Shown here: piece by piece, positions 22,951-34,000 of the stretch | Layout: every line of letters starts with the position of its first letter | Position numbering within the stretch: the stretch's first letter is position 1 | NCBI GenBank assembly: GCA_034440575.1 | Contig: JAOTOL010001464.1 | Location: 1,039,001 to 1,103,000, forward strand | Length of the DNA: 64,000 bases | From: Imbricaverruca yamaguchii | Lineage: Eukaryota; Arthropoda; Thecostraca; Neoverrucidae | Direction: 5' to 3' | The notes under the pieces: model-generated | What the model saw: the letters and a program-made list of their open reading frames with translations, nothing else | The model's database searches: none | What the model was told of the DNA's origin: nothing | Translations under genes and position numbers: made by a program

Positions 22951-25282
22951 TGCGGTGTCCGCCGTGTGTGGTGTCCGTGTGTGGTGTCCATCGTGTGTGG
23001 TGTCCGTGTGTGGTGTCCGTGTGTGGTGTCCGTGTGTGATGTCCGTGTGTGGTGTCCGTGTGTGGTGTCCGTGTGTGGTGTCCGTGTGTGGTGTCCGTGT
23101 GTGGTGTCCGTCGTGTGTGGTGTCCGTGTGTGGTGTCCGTGTGTGGTGTCCGTGTGTGGTGTCCGCCGTGTGTGGTGTCCGTGTGTGGTGTCCGTGTGTG
23201 GTGTCCGTCCGTGTGTGGTATCCGTGTGTGGTGTCCGTGTGTGGTGTCCGTGTGTGGTGTCCGTGTGTGGTGTCCGCCGTGTGGTGTCCGTGTGTGGTGT
23301 CCGTCGTGTGTGGTGTCCGTGTGTGGTGTCCCGTGTGTGGTGTCCGTGTGTGGTGTCCGCCGTGTGTGGTGTCCGCCGCGTGTGGTGTCCGTGTGTGGTG
23401 TCCGTGTGTGGTGTCCGTGTGTGGTGTCCGTGTGTGGTGTCCGTGTGTGGTGTCCGCCGTGTGCGGTGTCCGCCGTGTGTGGTGTCCGCCGTGTGTGGTG
23501 TCCGCCGTGTGTGGTGTCCGTGTGTGGTGTCCGTGTGTGGTGTCCGTGTGTGGTGTCCGTGTGTGGTGTCCGTGTGTGGTGTCCGTGTGTGGTGTCCGTG
23601 TGGTGTGCCGTGTGTGGTGTCCGCCGTGTGTGGTGTCCGCCGTGTGTGGTGTCCGTGTGTGGTGTCCGCCGTGTGTGGTGTCCGCCGTGTGTGGTGTCCG
23701 TGTGTGGTGTCCGTGTGTGGTGTCCGTCCGTGTGTGGTGTCCGTGTGTGGTGTCGTCCGTGTGTGGTGTCCGTGTGTGGTGTCCGTGTGTGGTGTCCGTG
23801 TGTGGTGTCCGTGTGTGGTGTCCGCCGTGTGTGGTGTCCGCCGTGTGTTGTGTCCGTGTGTGGTGTCCGTGTGTGGTGTCCGTGTGTGGTGTGCCGTGTG
23901 TGGTGTCCGCCGTGTGGTGTCCGCCTGTGTGTGGTGTCCGTGTGTGGTGTCCGTGTGTGGTGTCCGCCGTGTGTGGTGTCCGTGTGTGGTGTCCGTGTGT
24001 GGTGTCCGCCGTGTGTTGTGTGTCCGTGTGTGGTGTCCGTGTGTGGTGTCCGTGTGTGGTGTCCGTGTGTGGTGCCGTGTGTGGTGTCCGTGTGTGGTGT
24101 CCGCCGTGTGGTGTCCGTGTGTGGTGTCCGTGTGTGGTGTCCGCGTGTGTGGTGTCCGCCGTGTGGTGTCCGTGTGTGGTGTCCGTGTGTGGTGTCCGTG
24201 TGTGGTGTCCGTGTGTGGTGTCCGCCGTGTGTGGTGTCCGTGTGTGGTGTCCGTGTGTGGTGTCCGTGTGTGGTGTCCGCCGTGTGTGGTGTCCGTGTGT
24301 GGTGTCCGTGTGTGGTGTCCGCCGTGTGTGGTGTCCGCCGTGTGTTGTGTCCGTGTGTGGTGTCCGTGTGTGGTGTCCGTGTGTGGTGTCCGTGTGTGGT
24401 GTCCCGTGTGTGGTGTCCGTGTGTGGTGTCCGTGTGTGGTGTCCGCCGTGTGTGGTGTCCGCCGTGTGTTGTGTCCGTGTGTGGTGTCCCGTGTGTGGTG
24501 TCCGTGTGTGGTGTCCGTGTGTGGTGTCCGCTGTGTGGTGTCCGTGTGTGGTGTCCGTGTGTGGTGTCCGCCGTGTGTGGTGTCCGCCGTGTGTTGTGTC
24601 CGTGTGTGGTGTCCGTGTGTGGTGTCCGTGTGTGGTGTCCGTGTGTGGTGTCCGCCGTGTGTGGTGTCCGTGTGTGGTGTCCGTGTGTGGTGTCCGCCGT
24701 GTGCGGTGTCCGCCGTGTGTGGTGTCCGTGTGTGGTGTCCGCCGTGTGTGGTGTCCGCCGTGTGTGGTGTCCGTGTGTGGTGTCCGTGTGTGGTGTCCGT
24801 GTGTGGTGTCCGTGTGTGGTGTCCGCCGTGTGTGGTGTCCGTGTGTGGTGTCCGTGTGTGGTGTCCGCCGTGTGTGGTGTCCGCCGTGTGTGGTGTCCGC
24901 CGTGTGTGGTGTCCGTGTGTGGTGTCCGTGTGTGGTGTCCGCCGTGTGTGGTGTCCGTGTGTGGTGTCCGTGTGTGGTGTCCGCCGTGTGTGGTGTCCGT
25001 GTGTGGTGTCCGTGTGTGGTGTCCGTGTGTGGTGTCCGTGTGTGGTGTCCGTGTGTGGTGTCCGTGTGTGGTGTCCGCCGTGTGTGGTGTCCGTTGTGGT
25101 GTCGCCGTGTGTGGTGTCCGCCGTGTGTGGTGTCCGTGTGTGGTGTCCGCCGTGTGTGGTGTCCGCCGTGTGTGGTGTCCGTGTGTGGTGTCCGTGTGTG
25201 GTGTCCGCCGTGTGTGGTGTCCGTGTGTGGTGTCCGCCGTGTGTGGTGTCCGCCGTGTGTGGTGTCCGCCGTGTGTTGTGTT
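22951..25282. repeat. 13/16-bp GT-rich minisatellite, 2.3 kb
   Basis: Two unit types alternate irregularly: a 13-mer CGTGTGTGGTGTC and a 16-mer with an extra CGC (CGCCGTGTGTGGTGTC). Occasional variants occur (GTGCGG, GTGTTG, TCGTGTG, deletions to CGTGTGGTGTC). The plus strand is strongly G/T-rich. All frames are open, producing the 745-1154 aa Val/Cys/Trp and Thr/His repeat frames on both strands, which I reject as proteins. Confidence 0.97.
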
Positions 25283-25428
25283 GTGACTGGGTGGCCGGCC
25301 GGACAGGCCCTGTTGGACGCCCAGCCGGTCATCAGCGGGCGGGATATTCTCGTCTTGGCAGCAGCTCGGCACGTGACGTTGCCACCCACATCGCTCGACC
25401 GCCGCCGGCGGGCCATGGATGGCACCGA

Positions 25429-26127
<699 letters not shown>

Positions 26128-26796
26128 CGGCCAGGCTCTGTGTGTGGCGGCAGGTGGTGCATGGTGGGCACCTGCTTGACGGAGACACGTGTACCACGAC
26201 AGGCAGCAGGCCGTTCGCGATGTGCCCGCGAGACACGTCCGCCATGTTGTTGCACATGTTGAGCTCAGTCACCATGCTAGTTGCCACCAATAATAGGAAA
26301 GTCTATGAAACGCATGCTGAGTCAGGTGTAGCGAGTAAGCGTGGGCGCATACTGAGTCAGGGTATAGCGAAGCGTTGGTAACCGTTGCAGCGTTTCAGAG
26401 AAAATAACAAAAAAAAAATTATGTCGCGTTTACCATGTGATACCCAGACGATTAATGCTGAAACACATTGCATGTTTGAGTTGGGCTACTGATCCACCGT
26501 ATGCCCGCCTAATGTGTGCTGATCACAGTGGCGGGGGACAGCGAGGCAGCGTCGGCGTTAGTTAGCTAACATGCGGCTCCCATGCCGAACGATTTTCCGG
26601 AATCACTTTCGAAACGACATCATCAAAATAATCACAATCGGAGAACTGCTGGAGATGGATCAGTGGCACACGACACCAATGCCAAGCAGCCCCATATCTA
26701 TTCGCATACACCAGCATCCTGTGCCACGCACCAGCGTACGATGTTGTCGCGCCGTTAGTGATGGGCACGTGCAGCAAGTCCGATAATAACGATTGA
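26128..26796. other. Unassigned sequence
   Basis: Two overlapping 71-aa frames face each other at 26562-26786, neither recognised. Nothing else supportable. Confidence 0.5.
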
Positions 26797-26950
26797 ACAA
26801 CACGTGTGTCGTCATGGTAACACGTGTGTTGTCATGACAACACGCGTGCTGTCGTTACAACACGCGTGCTGTCGTTACAACACGTGTGCTGTCGTTACAA
26901 CACGTGTGCTGTCGTTACAACACGCGTGCTGCCATTACAGCACGTGTGCT
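26797..26950. repeat. 20-bp minisatellite, about 7.5 copies
   Basis: The unit is AACACGTGTGCTGTCGTTAC with CGCG/CGTG variants at the central ACACGYGT, which is itself palindromic. Looser copies (GTGTGCTGTGCTATGATG) trail to about 27020. Confidence 0.9.
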
Positions 26951-28461
26951 GTGCTATGATGTGCATCAGTTGCTATGATGTGCAATGACGTGTCCTGATG
27001 TGAGTTGCTATGATAACACGTGTGTTGTGCCGCGTCGGGAGCGCTGTCGATCGAGCGCTATGGACCATGCAGTGTTCGTATTCCAAGTTGTGTTTTAAAT
27101 TGCTCACGGTGCTATTATTCCATGTTCTATTATTCCAAGCTTTTATTCCAAGTTATTCCAAGTTTTATATTGCAAGCTATTCCAAGTTATTATAAGTTTT
27201 ATATTCCAAGTTATTCTAAACACATATTCCAGTATGTACCTATATGATTAATTACACGTGATTGCAGCTGTGTGCTTCTGTGTGCATGTTTGTGCCTGGA
27301 CGTGCATGTATGCATGTGAGTGCATAGTTATGTATGTGCATGCTAGTATATGTGCATGTATTTATATCTGTGTAGATTTGTGAATGCATGTGTTTATGTA
27401 TGTGAAGTAAGTTTAGGTGTACATGTTTCATGTGTGTGCATATGCTGTGACACTATCACACAGGTTTGTGTAATAGTGCATATGTATATACACCTTTCCC
27501 CTCATAACACTTTTCACTTTGTGGCCCCAGGTGTTCCTCCGCGTTACTAGCTTGCTACCTAGCTGAATTGCTCCTGGGGCTACTTCTACTAATAACCGGT
27601 GGTGGCCTACCTGCAAAAAAGACAAATAAAAATATGCAAATAGTTATAGTGAACTGTAGGTATGAAGACAAATGACATGTGTATTGGCATCCTGGGGTAT
27701 TCCTAAGCTGGCTGTCCTAATTTTTCAATAGTTGGCGATAGGAAAGCCCAATAGCAATCGAGCCTGTAACAGTGCGTATAACCAAATAGGATAGGCTACT
27801 GCATACGAAACAGGGGTCGACATTATATAAAAAAAAATTGTCACGGCTCCTGTGTTTAACTATTACGACGTGTATTTGCATCGACATCGATCTCGTGTGA
27901 ATACATTCCTCGCCAGGTGAGGGTAAGGAGTGAAATGGATCGGTTGGAAACGTGTACAGGGCGGAAGATCACCACAGATGAGTCATTGAGAAGCTATTCC
28001 AGCGTGTAGCTTTACGACACGCGTCTCAGGACCCAGTGGAACTCTTTGTTTCTGGCGCTGGCGTTCGGTGCGCAACGCCTGTGCTATTTCTTAACCCTGG
28101 TTGAGAGGAGCCACTCATGTTTTCGTGTGCATGTGCATTGACTCTGTGCTCAATATGTCGTGGAGTGGGATCTGGGAATGGTTTGTTGCCCTGATTGTGA
28201 CTCTCGTCCCTGGACTTAATGGTTCTCACCTCGACCTGCCGCATCCTGGTGCTTCGAGTTCGACTGATTCACAGTAGGTGCTTGCAAAATAGCGCCGCAG
28301 AAGCCACCGTGACATTGACCTCTGTCTCCGGGTCAGGCGGTGAAAATGGAGCGAGCTGGAGCGATTGACCTGACACCTATACGAGGAAAGAACAACTGTA
28401 GCTTTCGAGGTCGCCGCTCGGCCGTCCACCAGTGATAGTGGTGAACGGTATTCGGAAGCTT
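26951..28461. other. Unassigned sequence; irregular TTCCAAG and TG-rich patches
   Basis: 27115-27235 holds irregular copies of TATTCCAAGTTATT. 27255-27470 is TGTGCATGTATG-rich without a strict period. No frame over 77 aa is recognisable. Confidence 0.55.
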
Positions 28462-28950
28462 GGAATTCTGAGGGAGAGGAAGAGGAAGAGGAAGAGGAAG
28501 AGGGATATGGAGAGGGAGAGAGAGGGAGAAGGAGAGGGGAGAGGGAGAGGGAGAGTGAGAGGGAGAGGGAGAGGGAGAGGGAGAGGGAGAGGGAAATGGA
28601 GATGGAGAGGGAGAGGGAGAGGGAGAGGGAGATGGAGGGAGGGAGGAGAGTGGAGGGGGGGATAGGGACAGGGGAGGGGATGGGGAGGTAGAGGGAGAGG
28701 GACAGGGAGTGGGAGAGGGGTGAGGGAGAGGGACAGGGAGGGAGAGGGAGAGGGACAGGGAGTGGGAGAGGGGGAGAGGGAGAGGGAGGGAAGGGAGAGG
28801 GAGATGGAGAGGGAGAGGGAGAGGGAGAGGGAGAGGGAGAGGGACAGGGAGAGGGAGAGGGACAGGGAGAGGGAGATGGACAGGGAGAGGGAGAGGGACA
28901 GGGAGAGGGAGAGGGAGAGGGAGAGGGGAGGGAGAGGGAGAGGGGGGAGA
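28462..28950. repeat. (GAGAGG)n polypurine block, about 490 bp
   Basis: The plus strand is almost pure purine, made of GAGAGG/GAGGGA hexamers with GACAGG and GAGATG variants. The Arg-Glu-rich frames at 28432-28665 and 28720-29004 are translations of this tract. Confidence 0.96.
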
Positions 28951-29359
28951 GAACCCCCTGCCGACCGTGTCGTGAGGTCGAGGGCCCAGCTCCGCCCCAG
29001 TTAGCTGCTAGCGGCCGCTGCTGCCGTCAGCTGATTATCAGCAGCAACGGTGGCTGCAAGCAGCAATCGACAGCGTTTTCTTGCCAAATGCTGGGGCTGC
29101 TGGATGATCACGCTTCGATCCGCCGAAGCAAAGTCCGGAGCCCAGCACCGCCGCCCCTGATAGCTGAAACCCGCCAGCTGATGCATCAACGGCGCGCCGC
29201 TCTGGAATTGCCGAATACAAGGCTATCAGCGCCGCAGTCCGCTGTGCATCAAGACGAAACATTCAGGATGACCTGATCCACTGGCTCGAGGAAGCATCTT
29301 CGAGTAAAACTAGCAGCAGCTGCGAATTGTCATCGGATCAAAACGCGGTGCTGCCGCGT
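28951..29359. other. GC-rich spacer, no recognised gene
   Basis: Contains overlapping short frames on both strands without a recognised domain. It could belong to the 5' part of the RT fossil that begins at about 29360, but I cannot show it. Confidence 0.45.
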
Positions 29360-31083
29360 CACCGGAGAACATTACAGAGGATCAGCTGAACGAATATTTC
29401 GCTTCAACTGTGCAGTCAACGAGGTACGCTGTCTTATTGGATTTCGAGCGTTCGGAGCGGCCTATTATCGATGTTTGTCTTCCTCGTGTAAATGTGGCAA
29501 CATTAAACCTCGTGCTAAATATCCCTGACCAACTCCGTGTGACATTGTTCAGCATTCCCAACAAAGCGTCGTGAGTCGATGGTGAAACTTCTGTACATGT
29601 CCTCAATGTTTGTGCTTCGGTGATCAGACACCCACTTCATTCGATCGTAGACAAGAACTTCACCTCCGAAACTGTTTCTACCTTCTGAAGACAATTGAAC
29701 AATAGTTACTCTTCACAAAGCAGGTGACTGGTACGACGCCCCATATTTTCGACCGAGCAGTAACGTTCCACGACACGTAGCAGCACGGATTCCGCCCGTG
29801 TCACTCAACCTGCACAGCTCTTATTTCCATAACAGACGCACTTGTTTATTCTCACGGACAAATCAGAATTCCCCCCCCCCTCTGACACTGCTTGACATCA
29901 GTAAAGGGTTTGATGTATCGCACGATGCCCTACTACTAAAGCTGCAATAGCTACATATCAGTTCCGGCTGGTTTAAGCTGCACAAGCTGCGCGCAAGCTG
30001 GTGTTGAACAGCCCCTGCACCCGTCGACACCACCTTGGGAAAATTTAAGGGGGCGTGATTGGTCATGTTGTTGATCCACGTTATTAAGAATGATTTCCGC
30101 AGTATATTCCACCGGACATCACTTCGCACATGGTTCACCGTGTGGAAGGCCTCAGGTTGCCATTACAGCTGAACGCCTAGTGTTTCTGAGATGACACAGG
30201 CCATGGGGGAATTACTCGACATTTTCATGTTCTGGTTCCTTTAGCATGGGATGAGTGAACCCATACAAAACAGACATCATGATTGTTGGAGATCAACGTC
30301 AGCTGCCCCTCCTGGGCCCAAAACGAACGGTTTCTTTCATGTAGGAAACTCTGAGCTGCGTAGCCAGAGTAAGGAATCTAGGAGTTATCAACGAAAATAT
30401 AGGCGTTATCATGGACGACAATCTAGGCGTTATCATGAATGAAAAACTAGGCGGTATTATGGACGACAACATAGGCGTTTTCATGGACGACAATCTAGGC
30501 GCTATCGTGGACGACAATATAGGCGTGATCGCGGACGAAAATCTAGGCGTTATGAAAATCTGGGCGTTATTATGGACGACAATCTGGGCGTGATCGTGAA
30601 CAAAAATCTAGGCGCTATCATGGACGAAAATCTAGGCGTTATCATGGATGATCTGACATGGAACCAGGACATCGCTTAGGTACAAAAGACGTGCTTCTGA
30701 ATGCTTCTGGGACTTTTGCTTGTAAATCATACATTACCGCGGGCAGTGCTTCTCACTCTGGTGGATGTCCTGGTGATGTTCCATGTGCGCTACTGCATCC
30801 CAGTATACTCCAGCGCCACTCCTACTCAACTCATTCCGATACAGCGCGACGTCAACGTTGCTATCCCAGTCCTAACCGGAAACGCAAAAACGATCATCAA
30901 ATCAGCGGCGTACGCAGGCAGCTGGCACTACTGACCGCCAGCCAGCTGAGCTGCTACGCTGACCTGTGTCGGCTGCACTGCGTGTACCGTGACGCCGACG
31001 TGACACCAGCTCCACCCAGCGACTTCCAACTTGGCCATGATGTCGTGTAGTGCCGTACTCGCCGACCACGTATGCTTCACAGT
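29360..31083 (+). pseudogene. Decayed non-LTR reverse transcriptase with internal repeat array
   Basis: The plus strand reads in order, through stops and frameshifts. NITEDQLNEYFAST and DFERSERPIIDVCLPRVN form a pre-RT region (29365-29580). QHGFRPCHSTCTALISITDA (29780-29850) corresponds to RT block 2. LTLLDISKGFDVSHDALLL (29880-29940) is the block 3 catalytic Asp region. NPYKTDIMIVGDQRQL (30260-30305) is followed by VRNLGVI (30368-30388), the 24-bp array, then DDLTWNQDIA, LLTLVDVLVMFHVRYCIPVY (30740-30810), LCRLHCVYRDADV and CRTRRPRMLHSP (about 31050-31085). The order matches the RT-to-thumb layout of CR1/Jockey-type elements; the sequence differs from CR1 copies A and B, so it is another family. 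The YADD-equivalent segment is missing or unrecognisable between 29950 and 30250. Confidence 0.8.
30373..30655 (+). repeat. 24-bp minisatellite inside the RT fossil (NLGVIMDD codons)
   Basis: About 11-12 units of ATGGACGACAATCTAGGCGT followed by TATC, diverged by substitutions and one 8-codon truncation near 30552. In the RT frame each unit encodes NLGVIMDD variants (NIGVFMDD, NLGAIVDD, NIGVIADE). The flanking single-copy sequence continues the RT on both sides: VRNLGVI to the left, MDDLTWNQDIA to the right. NLGV-x-x-D is a normal one-copy motif of this RT region. Confidence 0.85.
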
Positions 31084-34000
31084 CCGCACGATACAATCGG
31101 CCACGGTGTCAGTGTCATATATCGTGTCAGTGTCGCCGTGCGGTACAATGAGCATGCTGTCGGTCATGAGCTCCAGCGTACCCACACCAATCGGCCACGG
31201 TGTCAGTGTCATATATCGTGTCAGTGTCGCCGTGCGGTACAATGAGCATGCTGTCGGTCATGAGCTCCAGCGTACCCACACCAATCGGCCACGGTGTCAG
31301 TGTCATATATCGTGTCAGTGTCGCCGTGCGGTACAATGAGCATGCTGTCGGTCATGAGCTCCAGCGTACCCACACCAATCGGCCACGGTGTCAGTGTCAT
31401 ATATCGTGTCAGTGTCGCCGTGCGGTACAATGAGCATGCTGTCGGTCATGAGCTCCAGCGTACCCACACCAATCGGCCACGGTGTCAGTGTCATATATCG
31501 TGTCAGTGTCGCCGTGCGGTACAATGAGCATGCTGTCGGTCATGAGCTCCAGCGTACCCACACCAATCGGCCACGGTGTCAGTGTCATATATCGTGTCAG
31601 TGTCGCCGTGCGGTACAATGAGCATGCTGTCTCGGTCATGAGCTCCAGCGTACCCACACCAATCGGCCACGGTGTCAGTGTCATATATCGTGTCAGTGTC
31701 GCCGTGCGGTACAATGAGCATGCTGTCGGTCATGAGCTCCAGCGTACCCACACCAATCGGCCACGGTGTCAGTGTCATATATCGTGTCAGTGTCGCCGTG
31801 CGGTACAATGAGCATGCTGTCTCGGTCATGAGCTCCAGCGTACCCACACCAATCGGCCACGGTGTCAGTGTCATATATCGTGTCAGTGTCGCCGTGCGGT
31901 ACAATGAGCATGCTGTCTCGGTCATGAGCTCCAGCGTACCCACACCAATCGGCCACGGTGTCAGTGTCATATATCGTGTCAGTGTCGCCGTGCGGTACAA
32001 TGAGCATGCTGTCGGTCATGAGCTCCAGCGTACCCACACCAATCGGCCACGGTGTCAGTGTCATATATCGTGTCAGTGTCGCCGTGCGGTACAATGAGCA
32101 TGCTGTCGGTCATGAGCTCCAGCGTACCCACACCAATCGGCCACGGTGTCAGTGTCATATATCGTGTCAGTGTCGCCGTGCGGTACAATGAGCATGCTGT
32201 CTCGGTCATGAGCTCCAGCGTACCCACACCAATCGGCCACGGTGTCAGTGTCATATATCGTGTCAGTGTCGCCGTGCGGTACAATGAGCATGCTGTCTCG
32301 GTCATGAGCTCCAGCGTACCCACACCAATCGGCCACGGTGTCAGTGTCATATATCGTGTCAGTGTCGCCGTGCGGTACAATGAGCATGCTGTCGGTCATG
32401 AGCTCCAGCGTACCCACACCAATCGGCCACGGTGTCAGTGTCATATATCGTGTCAGTGTCGCCGTGCGGTACAATGAGCATGCTGCTCGGTCATGAGCTC
32501 CAGCGTACCCACACCAATCGGCCACGGTGTCAGTGTCATATATCGTGTCAGTGTCGCCGTGCGGTACAATGAGCATGCTGTCGGTCATGAGCTCCAGCGT
32601 ACCCACACCAATCGGCCACGGTGTCAGTGTCATATATCGTGTCAGTGTCGCCGTGCGGTACAATGAGCATGCTGTCTCGGTCATGAGCTCCAGCGTACCC
32701 ACACCAATCGGCCACGGTGTCAGTGTCATATATCGTGTCAGTGTCGCCGTGCGGTACAATGAGCATGCTGTCGGTCATGAGCTCCAGCGTACCCACACCA
32801 ATCGGCCACGGTGTCAGTGTCATATATCGTGTCAGTGTCGCCGTGCGGTACAATGAGCATGCTGTCGGTCATGAGCTCCAGCGTACCCACACCAATCGGC
32901 CACGGTGTCAGTGTCATATATCGTGTCAGTGTCGCCGTGCGGTACAATGAGCATGCTGTCGGTCATGAGCTCCAGCGTACCCACACCAATCGGCCACGGT
33001 GTCAGTGTCATATATCGTGTCAGTGTCGCCGTGCGGTACAATGAGCATGCTGTCGGTCATGAGCTCCAGCGTACCCACACCAATCGGCCACGGTGTCAGT
33101 GTCATATATCGTGTCAGTGTCGCCGTGCGGTACAATGAGCATGCTGTCGGTCATGAGCTCCAGCGTACCCACACCAATCGGCCACGGTGTCAGTGTCATA
33201 TATCGTGTCAGTGTCGCCGTGCGGTACAATGAGCATGCTGTCGGTCATGAGCTCCAGCGTACCCACACCAATCGGCCACGGTGTCAGTGTCATATATCGT
33301 GTCAGTGTCGCCGTGCGGTACAATGAGCATGCTGTCGGTCATGAGCTCCAGCGTACCCACACCAATCGGCCACGGTGTCAGTGTCATATATCGTGTCAGT
33401 GTCGCCGTGCGGTACAATGAGCATGCTGTCGGTCATGAGCTCCAGCGTACCCACACCAATCGGCCACGGTGTCAGTGTCATATATCGTGTCAGTGTCGCC
33501 GTGCGGTACAATGAGCATGCTGTCGGTCATGAGCTCCAGCGTACCCACACCAATCGGCCACGGTGTCAGTGTCATATATCGTGTCAGTGTCGCCGTGCGG
33601 TACAATGAGCATGCTGTCGGTCATGAGCTCCAGCGTACCCACACCAATCGGCCACGGTGTCAGTGTCATATATCGTGTCAGTGTCGCCGTGCGGTACAAT
33701 GAGCATGCTGTCGGTCATGAGCTCCAGCGTACCCACACCAATCGGCCACGGTGTCAGTGTCATATATCGTGTCAGTGTCGCCGTGCGGTACAATGAGCAT
33801 GCTGCTCGGTCATGAGCTCCAGCGTACCCACACCAATCGGCCACGGTGTCAGTGTCATATATCGTGTCAGTGTCGCCGTGCGGTACAATGAGCATGCTGT
33901 CGGTCATGAGCTCCAGCGTACCCACACCAATCGGCCACGGTGTCAGTGTCATATATCGTGTCAGTGTCGCCGTGCGGTACAATGAGCATGCTGTCGGTCA

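Noticed and set aside
28432..29004. Arg/Glu-rich proteins that could look like RS or nucleolar proteins
   Set aside because: Direct translation of the GAGAGG microsatellite.
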